DNA of 50,022 nt from an uncultured Oscillospiraceae bacterium (GTDB lineage: Bacteria > Bacillota > Clostridia > Oscillospirales > Oscillospiraceae): contig CANQQO010000004.1 of assembly GCA_947625965.1 (NCBI GenBank), forward strand, positions 1-50,022. The letters run 5' to 3'. The notes under the pieces were generated by a model. The model had not been told where the DNA came from, made no database searches, and saw only the letters and a program-made list of their open reading frames with translations. Position numbers and translations under genes: made by a program. Every line of letters begins with the position of its first letter. The first letter of the stretch is position 1. Positions 1 through 6,381 of this stretch are shown here, piece after piece.

Positions 1-213
1 CAGCGGCAGCAGGCCTCCGCCATTGTGGACGCCCGGAAGCTGATCGTGGACGGGGCCGTGGGCATGGTGGAGATGGCTCTGGAGCGGCTGAACGAGCGGA
101 ACACGGTCCAGTTGGATGAGGAGCGGAAGGCCGCCATGGTGTCCAATCTGCTGGTGGTCCTCTGCGGCAACCGGGACGCCCAGCCGGTAGTCAACTCCGG
201 GAGCCTGTATTGA
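1..213 (+). CDS. C-terminal end of an SPFH/band-7 domain protein (5' truncated by window edge)
   Basis: The reading frame is open from base 1, so the track's GTG at 25 is internal and the gene starts outside the window. The visible 70 residues, with [13 protein letters not shown] followed by [18 protein letters not shown] and the terminal VVNSGSLY, match the C-terminal tail I know from clostridial SPFH-domain proteins (membrane-associated scaffold proteins of the stomatin/flotillin type). The stop overlaps the next start codon as TGATG, so the two genes are translationally coupled. The family call rests on the tail only; the SPFH domain itself lies upstream and cannot be seen. Confidence 0.65.
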   Translation, partial: QRQQASAIVDARKLIVDGAVGMVEMALERLNERNTVQLDEERKAAMVSNLLVVLCGNRDAQPVVNSGSLY

Positions 214-392
214 TGGCCGACCAGAAGAAGCAGGTCCCCCTGCGCCTGAGCAAACGGCTTTACGACGACCTTGCCGCCTGGGCCGAGGAGGACTTCCGCT
301 CCCTCAACGGCCAAATCGAGTTTCTGCTCACCGAATGTGTCCGCCGCCGGAAAGGGACAGCGTCCGCCGGCAAGGAGCGCGAAGATCCCTGA
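213..392 (+). CDS. Small ribbon-helix-helix (Arc-like) protein
   Basis: 59 residues. An N-terminal strand (QVPLRLSKRLYDDLAAWAEE) is followed by RSLNGQIEFLLTECVRRR. This is the beta-strand, helix, helix pattern of Arc/MetJ ribbon-helix-helix DNA-binding proteins, where the strand contacts the DNA major groove in a dimer. I chose ATG 213 over the track's TTG 210 because ATG overlaps the stop of the upstream SPFH gene (TGATG). Coupling to the SPFH gene is commonly seen in Clostridia, so it may act with or regulate that gene. Its target is unknown. Confidence 0.7.
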   Translation: MADQKKQVPLRLSKRLYDDLAAWAEEDFRSLNGQIEFLLTECVRRRKGTASAGKEREDP

Positions 393-465
393 AATCGCTG
401 TCCGCCTTTTGGGTCCCCTCTATTTTCCGACGGGTCCGCGCCCCGTCCAAAGGAATGAAACAAAG

Positions 466-498
466 CTCCCATTGCCGGCTTTTCTCCGGCAATGGGAG
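466..498 (+). promoter_or_regulatory. Perfect 13-bp stem-loop directly upstream of a ribosome-binding site
   Basis: CTCCCATTGCCGG and CCGGCAATGGGAG form a perfect inverted repeat around a 7-nt pyrimidine-rich loop (cttttct). The structure has no T-tract. It ends a few bases before the AAGGAG of the downstream small membrane gene. It could be a weak terminator for the SPFH-RHH operon, an mRNA-stabilising 5' hairpin, or a translational control element. Confidence 0.6.
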
Positions 499-513
499 GG
501 ATAAGGAGTTTTG

Positions 514-708
514 ATGCAGAATTTCATTTTGGAAGCGGCGCTGACGGTTTTACTGACTGTGCCGGCCTATCTCGTCACGATCCTGATCATCGCGGCGGTA
601 CGGGCGCTGATCGCTCTGAGGAAGGGAACAGGCTATGCAAAGCAAGCCTTTCAAAAGACCTTTTGGAATCTGTTTACGGAAATGCTGAATCCTTTGAATT
701 GGTTCTGA
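514..708 (+). CDS. Small single-span membrane protein of unknown function
   Basis: 64 residues, with a long hydrophobic stretch at about residues 5-33 (ILEAALTVLLTVPAYLVTIL) followed by a basic/aromatic tail ending in MLNPLNWF. It has a good ribosome-binding site (AAGGAG, 5 nt from ATG 514), is preceded by a strong hairpin, and is followed at once by an intrinsic terminator, so it is probably an independent transcription unit. I do not recognise the family. Size and topology would suit a small regulatory membrane protein or a type I toxin-like peptide, but nothing here shows toxicity. Confidence 0.65.
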   Translation: MQNFILEAALTVLLTVPAYLVTILIIAAVRALIALRKGTGYAKQAFQKTFWNLFTEMLNPLNWF

Positions 709-713
709 CCAAC

Positions 714-747
714 GGGAGGCCCCCAAACAGGGCCTCCCTTATTTTTT
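714..747 (+). terminator. Rho-independent terminator after the small membrane protein
   Basis: GGGAGGCCC/GGGCCTCCC stem with a 7-nt loop, followed by TTATTTTTT. Confidence 0.9.
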
Positions 748-751
748 GGCC

Positions 752-1174
752 TCATGGCTCCGCCGCCAGGCTCCACTGGGTGTACTGCACGTCCACGGCG
801 CCTTCCCGGACAGACGTGGCCCGGGACAGGAGCAGGATCAGCAGGTCCAAGGCCACGAAGCCGATCAGCACCGCCGCCACGATTCGCCAGACGCGCTTCG
901 CCCGGCGGTTTTTCTCCGCAAGCTGCTCGTTCAGCCTGGCCAGCTCCTCCGCCACATCCCGCCGGGGCGCGTCCTCTGGGAGCTTTTCCCCCAGCAGGGC
1001 GCTGACGGGGACCTCCAGCACCTCCGCCAGACGGCGCAAGGCGTCCGCGTCGGGGACGGAGAGGGCCTTTTCCCATTTGGAGATAGTCTGCCGGACCACG
1101 TGGAGCCGGGCGGCCAGCTCCTCCTGGGAGAGGCCCCGCTGTTTGCGAAGGGCCTTCAAATTTTCACTGAGCAT
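752..1174 (-). CDS. XRE-family regulator with C-terminal membrane anchor
   Basis: An N-terminal HTH_3 domain (LSENLKALRKQRGLSQEELA, then RQTISKWEKALSVPDADALRRLAEVL) covers about residues 1-60. It is followed by a charged, probably coiled segment and one transmembrane helix (VAAVLIGFVALDLLILLL) near residue 115, with a short outside tail. Membrane-tethered XRE regulators of this build are frequent in Clostridia. I prefer ATG 1174 to GTG 1183 because AAGGAAG lies about 8 nt upstream of the ATG and is too close to the GTG. A 10-bp inverted repeat over its promoter suggests autoregulation. The signal and target genes are unknown. Confidence 0.85.
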   Translation of the reverse strand: MLSENLKALRKQRGLSQEELAARLHVVRQTISKWEKALSVPDADALRRLAEVLEVPVSALLGEKLPEDAPRRDVAEELARLNEQLAEKNRRAKRVWRIVAAVLIGFVALDLLILLLSRATSVREGAVDVQYTQWSLAAEP

Positions 1175-1187
1175 TTCCGCCACTTCC

Positions 1188-1227
1188 TTTCCGCTCCCAG
1201 TGTATCACAGGAGCGGAAAAAGGGCAA
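1188..1227 (-). promoter_or_regulatory. Promoter with overlapping palindromic operator for the membrane-anchored XRE gene
   Basis: On the minus strand TTGCCC is followed after 17 nt by TACACT. A perfect 10-bp inverted repeat, TTTCCGCTCC/GGAGCGGAAA, brackets the -10 box with a 12-nt centre. Placement over the -10 fits autorepression by the encoded HTH protein (inference). Confidence 0.55.
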
Positions 1228-1255
1228 GCAACGCAAAGAAACATCCCCGCAACGG

Positions 1256-2245
1256 CTACCCATTCAGGCTGTCGATCGCCTCCGCCAGGGGCTCCATGGC
1301 CGCCAGGGCCTGGGACAGGGTGTTTCCCGCCCCGCCCACCTCGATGAGCAGGGCCCCGGGACTCAGGTCCTGATTGAACCGCTGGGCGCACAGGTCCAAC
1401 GGCCTGCAAATGCCGGGCCAAAGGCTTTCCAGCGTCGCCTGGAGCTTCACCGCCAGGGCCAGATTTTCCCGCCAGGCGGGGTAGTTCAGCCCTCCGGCGT
1501 CGGAGCCCATCACCAGCATGAGCTGGGCCGCCTGCGTTCCATTTCCCTGGACGGTATGGGCCACCTGATCGCCGTTGGCGTCCTCCGCCGCGTCTCGGTG
1601 GAGGTCCAGCACCAGCCGGATGGTGGGATACTGGGCCAGATACCCTTCGATGGCCTCCCGGGCGTCCTCGTAGGAGCCGTTGTAGGAGGGGTAGTCGTGG
1701 ATGGACCGGTCGTGGATTACCGCCACCCCCCGTTCTTCCAGCAGCTCCGTCAAGCGGTCCCCCACGGAGAGCATATTGTATTGTTCCTCCAGGCTGTGGA
1801 AGTCAGAGGAGGGGGTGTACTCCCGGCCGGGCTCCTCGGTATAGCTCTCGGTGGTGTGGGTGTGGAGGATCAGCACCCTGGGCGCCGGACCTGTCAGGTC
1901 CAGGTCCAGAGGGGAGAGCAGCAGGGCCGCCAGATCCGGGTCCGCCCCGATCTCGTCCTTGATCTCCACCTTTTCCGCGTCCTGGGCGGAGAACACCGGC
2001 GCGGCCCTGGAGGGGGCGGCGGTCGTGGCCGCCGGCGTGGGCGTGGGTACGGTGGCCGTGGCGGTGGGGATCTCAGCGGGGCGGACCACTCTCCCCGTCT
2101 CCAAGTAGGTCACCAGGGACAGCACCTCCGGCCTGGCCAGCGCCAGGGTCAGGGGGGAGAAAAACCCCGTGGCCGCCAGCCGCAGGACCACAGCGCAGAC
2201 AATGATCGCCGCCCCCAGCCGCAGGCTTCTCCGCTCCTGATCCAC
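1256..2245 (-). CDS. spoIIP: Stage II sporulation protein P (SpoIIP)
   Basis: 329 residues. An N-terminal membrane anchor (about 9-30) is followed by a Thr/Pro/Ala-rich linker (60-85) and the SpoIIP amidase/endopeptidase domain. LILHTHTTESY (about 126-136), LDLHRD (213-218) and LIEVGGAGNT near residue 300 are the zinc-ligand and catalytic motifs of this family. SpoIIP with SpoIID and SpoIIM degrades septal peptidoglycan during engulfment of the forespore, at the outer face of the mother-cell membrane. The start is GTG 2245, supported by AGGAGG 7 nt upstream and by the need to keep the membrane anchor. The first 173 nt overlap the 3' part of the tadA frame. The gene implies the organism sporulates. 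Confidence 0.93.
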   Translation of the reverse strand: MDQERRSLRLGAAIIVCAVVLRLAATGFFSPLTLALARPEVLSLVTYLETGRVVRPAEIPTATATVPTPTPAATTAAPSRAAPVFSAQDAEKVEIKDEIGADPDLAALLLSPLDLDLTGPAPRVLILHTHTTESYTEEPGREYTPSSDFHSLEEQYNMLSVGDRLTELLEERGVAVIHDRSIHDYPSYNGSYEDAREAIEGYLAQYPTIRLVLDLHRDAAEDANGDQVAHTVQGNGTQAAQLMLVMGSDAGGLNYPAWRENLALAVKLQATLESLWPGICRPLDLCAQRFNQDLSPGALLIEVGGAGNTLSQALAAMEPLAEAIDSLNG

Positions 2246-2732
2246 CGGTATCCTCCTCCCTTCGCTCCCGCCAGGCCGCCCTGGGCGTCTCCCGGAGCCG
2301 GCGGAAAAACGTCCGCAGCTCCCCGGCGCACTCCTCCGCCAGCACGCCCCCCTCCACCGCCGGGCGGTGGTTGAAGGGAAGCTCGAATAAATTGCACACC
2401 GACCCGCAGGCCCCGTTCTTGGGGTCCGCCGCGCCGTATATCACCCGGGGGATCCGGGCGTTGATGATGGCCCCGGCGCACATGGGGCAGGGCTCCAATG
2501 TCACGTACAGGGCACACTCCCACAGCCGCCAGCCCCCCAGGGCATGGCAGGCCTGGGAAATGGCCTCGATCTCCGCGTGGCCCAGGGCGGTCCGGCCCGT
2601 TTCCCGCCGGTTCCGGCCCCGGCCCACGACATTTCCCTGGCAGACCACCACGCAGCCCACGGGGACCTCCCCGTCCCGGGCCGCCTCCCTGGCCAGAGCC
2701 AGGGCTTGTCTCATATACTCCCGATCCTCCAT
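2073..2732 (-). CDS. tadA: tRNA-specific adenosine deaminase TadA, with an unusual C-terminal read-through
   Basis: Deaminates adenosine-34 to inosine in tRNA-Arg(ACG). The zinc/catalytic motifs GHAEIEA (51-57) and EPCPMCAGA (80-88) are intact and the body matches TadA to about residue 150. The frame then continues for about 65 residues of Gly/Pro-rich sequence unlike the family (usual length about 150-165), overlapping spoIIP by 173 nt. The tail is probably a lost stop codon rather than a new domain. Start ATG 2732 has AAAGGAGG 7 nt upstream. A TTGACG-N17-TATGAT promoter lies just upstream, so tadA and spoIIP are likely cotranscribed. Confidence 0.88.
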   Translation of the reverse strand: MEDREYMRQALALAREAARDGEVPVGCVVVCQGNVVGRGRNRRETGRTALGHAEIEAISQACHALGGWRLWECALYVTLEPCPMCAGAIINARIPRVIYGAADPKNGACGSVCNLFELPFNHRPAVEGGVLAEECAGELRTFFRRLRETPRAAWRERREEDTGGSGAEKPAAGGGDHCLRCGPAAGGHGVFLPPDPGAGQAGGAVPGDLLGDGESGPPR

Positions 2733-2755
2733 GGCGCGCGCCTCCTTTGGGTATC

Positions 2756-2784
2756 ATCATACCCCAAGACGGCCTGTCCGTCAA
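2756..2784 (-). promoter_or_regulatory. SigA-type promoter of tadA-spoIIP
   Basis: Minus strand TTGACG, 17-nt spacer, TATGAT, ending about 24 nt before the tadA start codon. Confidence 0.6.
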
Positions 2785-2849
2785 GGCGTCCCGGCGATCC
2801 TTCCCAAAAAAGCGGCCCTTCGCGCAGTCTGTTTTCCGTGGATCTCGGG

Positions 2850-3188
2850 TCATTCTATCAGCATGGCAGCCAGCAGTACCGCCAGCTCCTGCCGGGTCAG
2901 GGCCTCGGCCCCCCGGTCCGCCGCCAGCCGGCGGGCGGCCCGAAGCCTGTCCGCCACCAGCTTTTCCAGCAGATCGTCCTCCGCAGGTTCCCGGGTCCTG
3001 CCGGTGAGCAGGAAGTCCACCGACACCCCCAGCGCCCCCGCCATTTCCACCAGCGTATCCGCCGACGGCTCCCGCCGTCCCTGTTCATACATTCCCACCG
3101 CGCTGGGGCTGAGCTTCAGCCGCCGGGCCAGCTCCGCCTGACTCATACCGGCTTGCCGCCGCAAGGCCGCGATCCGGGGACCAAGCAT
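2850..3188 (-). CDS. XRE-family transcriptional regulator
   Basis: 112 residues. The N-terminal HTH_3 domain spans about 5-60 (RIAALRRQAGMSQAELARRL, SPSAVGMYEQGRREPSADTL). A basic/Leu-rich C-terminal helix region (ADRLRAARRLAADRG) may serve dimerisation. ATG 3188 is chosen because AAAGGAGG lies 7-8 nt upstream; the track's longer start has no ribosome-binding site. A 19-bp palindrome 29 nt upstream is a candidate operator. It stands alone on its strand, so its regulon is not evident from context. Confidence 0.85.
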   Translation of the reverse strand: MLGPRIAALRRQAGMSQAELARRLKLSPSAVGMYEQGRREPSADTLVEMAGALGVSVDFLLTGRTREPAEDDLLEKLVADRLRAARRLAADRGAEALTRQELAVLLAAMLIE

Positions 3189-3216
3189 AAGCGGCACCTC
3201 CTTTTCCGAAATCACC

Positions 3217-3235
3217 ATTCGATTGTCAATAGAAT
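3217..3235. promoter_or_regulatory. 19-bp palindrome, candidate operator of the adjacent XRE gene
   Basis: The sequence ATTCgATTGtCAATaGAAT is a symmetrical palindrome with two interrupted half-sites, 28-46 nt upstream of the XRE start codon. Confidence 0.5.
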
Positions 3236-3342
3236 AGCACAAACCGGCGGCAAAATGTGGTGGAATTTGGGCCCCTACACACTTCGCGGGGAAAATGTCC
3301 CGCCCCCGACGGGAACCGCCGCCCTTCGACGCTCTGCGTCCC

Positions 3343-3371
3343 TTGACAAACCACGGTCCGTGTAGTATACT
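3343..3371 (+). promoter_or_regulatory. Near-consensus SigA promoter
   Basis: TTGACA, 17 nt, TATACT. It drives transcription toward the Zn-ribbon/sigma4-like operon through a leader of roughly 265 nt. Confidence 0.75.
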
Positions 3372-3377
3372 ACCCCT

Positions 3378-3634
3378 GGAAATAGATGGCGCAGAAACAA
3401 AATAAGGGCAACGCCGCATCGTTTTGATGGCGCGATCACGCTGTCGGATTTTTCGTCAGGCGAACCAAAAACCCAGGGGATCCTCCGTGTATTCCCGAGG
3501 GTTTGGGGAAGTGTGGCGGGAAAGCTGCAAGTAGGCGCCCCATCAAGGCGACCGCCGCAAATCGTTCGGCGCTGCCCAAGATATTCTAATTCGGCTCTTT
3601 TCTCCGGGGCAAACCGTAATACTCTCTGGAGAGG
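3378..3634 (+). ncRNA. Long structured leader or small RNA of unknown class
   Basis: Between the strong promoter and the first credible start codon (3644) lies about 260 nt with no convincing ORF. It contains local hairpins: one around CGCCGCATC..GATGGCG at 3410-3431, and a stronger one at about 3467-3505 in which AAACCC-A-GGGGAT pairs with ATTCCC-GA-GGGTTT. It does not match the riboswitch classes I can recall (glycine, c-di-GMP, T-box, yybP). It may be a cis-acting leader, a separate sRNA, or part of a dispersed repeat. No function is assigned. Confidence 0.4.
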
Positions 3635-3643
3635 ATGCTGGAA

Positions 3644-3781
3644 ATGCAAACGACCATCGAACAAACTCTGTACCCCGACCCTCAGGCCCAGACCGCGGCG
3701 GGTTTCTGCCCGATCTGCGGCGGCGAGGTCTACGCCCCGGGTATGTACTGTGCCCGCTGCGAAAGGGGGGCGGCCCGATGA
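3644..3781 (+). CDS. 45-residue zinc-ribbon microprotein
   Basis: Too short for the ORF track. The sequence ends in CPICGGEVYAPGMYCARCE, a two-knuckle CxxC...CxxC zinc ribbon. ATG 3644 is placed 9 nt after GGAGAGG; ATG 3635 is in frame but abuts the ribosome-binding site. Its stop overlaps the next start as ATGA, so three short genes are coupled. Function unknown; zinc-ribbon microproteins often bind nucleic acid or partner proteins. Confidence 0.65.
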   Translation: MQTTIEQTLYPDPQAQTAAGFCPICGGEVYAPGMYCARCERGAAR

Positions 3782-4011
3782 CCCTTCTGGAGATCAGCGA
3801 GGGCTATCATGCCGCCGCCGTGCCGCTGCGCGCCCGGCTCAAGACGCTCCGGGCGGAGCTCGGCCGCGAAACGGACCCGGAAGCGGCCTGGCGCCTGCGC
3901 CGCCGCATCGCGGAGCTGACCCCCATGCTCACGCAGATGAACGAACTGCGGGAGCTCACCGCCCATTACTATGAGAGGGGGTACTACCGCAGTGAAAAAT
4001 ATACGCTATGA
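3778..4011 (+). CDS. Small charged helical protein of unknown function
   Basis: 77 residues, mostly helical and highly charged (LRARLKTLRAELGRE, RLRRRIAELTPML), ending in a Tyr-rich HYYERGYYRSEKYTL. It is coupled to the upstream Zn-ribbon gene by ATGA, and its 3' end overlaps the next gene. Charged helical pairs next to a sigma4-like protein could act as a partner or anti-sigma-like factor, but that is inference from position. I do not recognise the family. Confidence 0.7.
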   Translation: MTLLEISEGYHAAAVPLRARLKTLRAELGRETDPEAAWRLRRRIAELTPMLTQMNELRELTAHYYERGYYRSEKYTL

Positions 4012-4234
4012 CGGATACCTTGGTCCCCGGCTGCCCCAATCGGTGCAGTTGAAGCGGGTCCAGCGGGTGATCCGGGAGGAGCTGTCCGAGCTTCAACGAC
4101 AAACTCTCATTGCCTACTATTTCCAGGAGCGGACCATTCCTCAGATCGCCCGGGACCGTGGCGTGAACAAAAGCACCGTCAGCCGTACCCTCCGCCGGGC
4201 GGAGGAGAGGCTCCGGCGCTATCTGAAATACTAG
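3992..4234 (+). CDS. Sigma-70 region 4-like helix-turn-helix protein
   Basis: 80 residues. LSELQRQTLIAYYFQERTIP followed by QIARDRGVNKSTVSRTLRRA is a sigma region 4 HTH (LuxR/sigma4 fold) without a recognisable region 2. It therefore cannot be a full sigma factor and is more likely a DNA-binding regulator. GTG 3992 is preferred because a GAGAGGGGG lies about 11 nt upstream; ATG 3971 has no such site. It overlaps the preceding gene by 20 nt. Short sigma4-only proteins of this sort occur in clostridial mobile elements, but nothing else mobile is seen here. Confidence 0.75.
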   Translation: MKNIRYDGYLGPRLPQSVQLKRVQRVIREELSELQRQTLIAYYFQERTIPQIARDRGVNKSTVSRTLRRAEERLRRYLKY

Positions 4235-4242
4235 AAAAAATA

Positions 4243-4285
4243 AAACCGGGCAGCGCGGCTCCACACCGCGGCCCGGTTTCTTTTT
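4243..4285. terminator. Bidirectional terminator between convergent genes
   Basis: AAACCGGGC and GCCCGGTTT arms enclose a further CGCGG/CCGCG stem. CTTTTT follows on the plus strand and TTATTTTTTC on the minus strand, so it can end both the sigma4-like operon and the convergent XRE gene. Confidence 0.88.
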
Positions 4286-4291
4286 GGCCGT

Positions 4292-4555
4292 TCACGGCAA
4301 AGCGGGGACGTCGGCCTCGAATGCCTCCCGCAGCTCCGCCAGGAAGGCCGTCGGGTCGTCGCAGAAATAAATTAAAAACAGCGCCAGAGTCACCGCGCTG
4401 CAGGACGTTTTTCCGTGGTCCAGGTCCACATAGGTCCTGGTCGCCATCGCCAGCCGATGGGCCATGCTCTCCTGGCTGTACCCCAGCTTTTCCCTGGTCC
4501 TGGCCAGCTTGTTGCAGAAAAAGGCTTTTAAGATTTTTTTGTATCGTTCTCTCAC
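4292..4555 (-). CDS. XRE-family regulator, short
   Basis: 87 residues. An N-terminal basic helix is followed by an HTH of Cro/C1 type (LARTREKLGYSQESMAHRLA, then TRTYVDLDHGKTSCSAVTLALF). The start is GTG 4555 with GAAGGAA upstream. A TGTCAcatttTGACA inverted repeat lies 17 nt upstream of the start and is a likely autoregulatory site. No target gene is evident; the divergently oriented 7-codon ORF at 4617 sits on the other side of the operator. Confidence 0.8.
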   Translation of the reverse strand: MRERYKKILKAFFCNKLARTREKLGYSQESMAHRLAMATRTYVDLDHGKTSCSAVTLALFLIYFCDDPTAFLAELREAFEADVPALP

Positions 4556-4571
4556 GGTTTCCTTCCCCTTC

Positions 4572-4586
4572 TGTCACATTTTGACA
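4572..4586. promoter_or_regulatory. Inverted repeat, candidate operator for the short XRE regulator
   Basis: TGTCA-CATTT-TGACA, a perfect 5-bp inverted repeat between the divergent XRE gene and a 7-codon ORF. Confidence 0.45.
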
Positions 4587-4616
4587 CGATTTTATCAGAC
4601 ATAGGAGGTAAAAACC

Positions 4617-4640
4617 ATGAGATATATCTCAGGATTTTGA
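4617..4640 (+). CDS. Seven-codon ORF with strong ribosome-binding site (leader peptide or gene remnant)
   Basis: AGGAGG, 8 nt, then ATG and codons for MRYISGF and a TGA. An intrinsic terminator begins 12 nt downstream. Such a short frame behind a strong ribosome-binding site is either a leader peptide or the stump of a gene whose body was replaced when the adjacent low-GC exporter cassette arrived. Confidence 0.35.
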   Translation: MRYISGF

Positions 4641-4652
4641 AATATTTTCCGT

Positions 4653-4699
4653 CCCTCTCTGATTTTTCTTGCAGGGATCAGAGAGGGGCCTTTTTATTT
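4653..4699 (+). terminator. Rho-independent terminator on the plus strand
   Basis: CCCTCTCTGAT pairs with ATCAGAGAGGG, followed by CCTTTTTATTT. It faces the 7-codon ORF; no longer plus-strand gene precedes it. Confidence 0.8.
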
Positions 4700-4712
4700 C
4701 TCGCGGAGCAAA

Positions 4713-5498
4713 TCAATGAATGTCTTTTTTACTGTATCGCCAATATGCCGCCGCAATACCGACGCAGGCAAACAGTATCCCGACTGCGATATATCCTGCA
4801 TTCAGCCTTCCTTCCGCTATGATATCCGCACCTTCGCAATATCCAAAGGGGGTGATGTACTTCAAAAACTTCCCATGATCTGTCATATTGGCGATCAGAT
4901 TCAGAAAGTACATCATTGCCGATAAGCCTATACCAATGCCAATGCCGCTGCGGCGCAGGAATGCGGATATGCCAAAGCAGGCCCCCGCTGATTCAAGCTG
5001 GAGCAGAAAATAAGCTCCGTGCAGCAGCATGACCTCTTTCCAGGGAATGTCCTCTCCGATTAGCCGCATCGACAGCAGGGAGAACGCAAGGATCATCAGA
5101 TCCATCACGGTGATCTGTATCAGCAATGCCGCCAGCTTTTCAGTGACAACACGTGCTCTGGAAACGGGATGGGTCAGAAGAAACTCCGCAGTCTTCTCTC
5201 TTTCCTCTTTTGAAAGAATGGAAGCACCGGCAAGCGAGGCAAAAAACGCGCCGCCAAGTCCGAGAATATTGCCGCACTCAACGGCATAAAATCCGATCAG
5301 CGTACCAATATTCAGCCGATCCATGCCGAAAGCGGCCGTAAAGCTGCCCATAGAGGCGAACAATTCACCCATTGCGTCCATATCTCCCCGCATCTCGGGG
5401 AATAGGAAGATACAGATCATGAGCAAAAACGAAATTGCCGCCGTCCAGATCAGGAAAGCCGTTTTGCCCTGACGCAGTTCATGTTTTACAATCGTCAT
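4713..5498 (-). CDS. ABC-2 type transporter permease
   Basis: 261 residues with about six membrane segments (TAAISFLLMICIFLF near the N-terminus, then ILGLGGAFFASLAGASIL, ITVMDLMILAFSLLS, YIAVGILFACVGIAAAY). The cytoplasmic signature EEREKTAEFLLTHPVSRARVV is characteristic of ABC-2 permeases of the multidrug/lantibiotic export type. It is the membrane half of the exporter whose ATPase is directly upstream (4-nt ATGA overlap). GC content is visibly lower than in flanking genes, suggesting acquisition together with the ATPase and TetR genes. Substrate unknown. Confidence 0.88.
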   Translation of the reverse strand: MTIVKHELRQGKTAFLIWTAAISFLLMICIFLFPEMRGDMDAMGELFASMGSFTAAFGMDRLNIGTLIGFYAVECGNILGLGGAFFASLAGASILSKEEREKTAEFLLTHPVSRARVVTEKLAALLIQITVMDLMILAFSLLSMRLIGEDIPWKEVMLLHGAYFLLQLESAGACFGISAFLRRSGIGIGIGLSAMMYFLNLIANMTDHGKFLKYITPFGYCEGADIIAEGRLNAGYIAVGILFACVGIAAAYWRYSKKDIH

Positions 5499-6376
5499 AT
5501 CCCGCCGCCCCCTCTCTCGTAATAGTGGAGGAAGACCTCTTCTAACTCCGGCTCAGTGACGGTGATGTCCTGGATGTCACCCTTTGAAAGTGTCTGCAAC
5601 AGAGCATTCATATTCCCGTTGTACAGAAAATCAACGCTCCCCGGTGTACTGTGGGGATCTTTCACACCGGCAAGGGAGCCGAAGTCAACGAACCCGCAAA
5701 TGCTGACCCGTTTGGCCCCCGTTCTCGAAAGCTCCGCAATACTTCCCTTGGCGATGATCGTTCCGTCTTTGATCATGGCGGCATTTGTACAGTTGTGCTG
5801 GATCTCTGATAAAATATGGCTTGATAAAAAGATGGTCGTTCCTTCTTGATTCCGCTCTCTGAGTATCTCAAAGAACTCCCTTTGCATCAGTGGATCAAGC
5901 CCGCTTGTAGGTTCGTCAAGAATGAGCAGCTCAGGTTCATGCTGCAAGGCGCAGACAATGGCGGTTTTCTTGCGATTTCCAAAAGAAAGCTCCTCCGCCT
6001 TTCGCGTCGTGTCCAACCGAAGCCTCTCACATAGCAGGCGGCTCGTTTTCCCACAATCGCGCCTCCGCAAATCGGCGGACAGCTTCAAGATATCCTTTAC
6101 CCGCATACCCGGATAGAAAGAAACTTCTGAGGGCAAGTACCCCACCCGAGCCAAAATCTTCTCCCGCTCCTTTATCGTGTCCAACCCCAATATTTGCGCC
6201 TTGCCTCCGCTGGGCCGGATAAGCCCCAGCAGCGTGCGGATCGTGGTGGACTTGCCCGCGCCGTTGGGACCGATGAAGCCGAAGAAATCGCCCTGCCGGA
6301 CAGTCAGATCGATATGTTCAATGCCCCGCCTTTTACCGTAATATTTTGTCAGGCTGTCTGTTCTGATGGCATCCAC
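5495..6376 (-). CDS. ABC transporter ATP-binding protein
   Basis: 293 residues. Walker A is GPNGAGKST (36-44), the Q-loop region is YLPSEVSF, the signature is a divergent LSFGN (130-134), Walker B is LLILDEPTSGLD (150-161) and the H-loop is LSSHILSE. The C-terminal extension of about 80 residues is typical of drug/antibiotic exporter ATPases. GTG 6376 is chosen because AAGGAG lies 8 nt upstream and the codon follows the tetR stop by 5 nt; the track's longer start runs into tetR. It forms an exporter with the downstream permease. Confidence 0.9.
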   Translation of the reverse strand: MDAIRTDSLTKYYGKRRGIEHIDLTVRQGDFFGFIGPNGAGKSTTIRTLLGLIRPSGGKAQILGLDTIKEREKILARVGYLPSEVSFYPGMRVKDILKLSADLRRRDCGKTSRLLCERLRLDTTRKAEELSFGNRKKTAIVCALQHEPELLILDEPTSGLDPLMQREFFEILRERNQEGTTIFLSSHILSEIQHNCTNAAMIKDGTIIAKGSIAELSRTGAKRVSICGFVDFGSLAGVKDPHSTPGSVDFLYNGNMNALLQTLSKGDIQDITVTEPELEEVFLHYYERGGGGI

Positions 6377-6381
6377 ATTCC

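Noticed and set aside
492-2374. Long plus-strand ORFs of 293 and 542 aa opposite the XRE, spoIIP and tadA genes
   Set aside because: Antisense shadows: Pro/Arg/Gly-rich translations without recognisable domains, while the minus-strand frames carry clear families with ribosome-binding sites.
3275-3664. 129-aa minus-strand ORF in the structured leader (FGSPDEKSDSVIAPSKRC)
   Set aside because: It overlaps a plus-strand promoter and leader hairpins, has no ribosome-binding site, and its frame could be a by-product of the leader; kept as a possible repeat-derived frame only.
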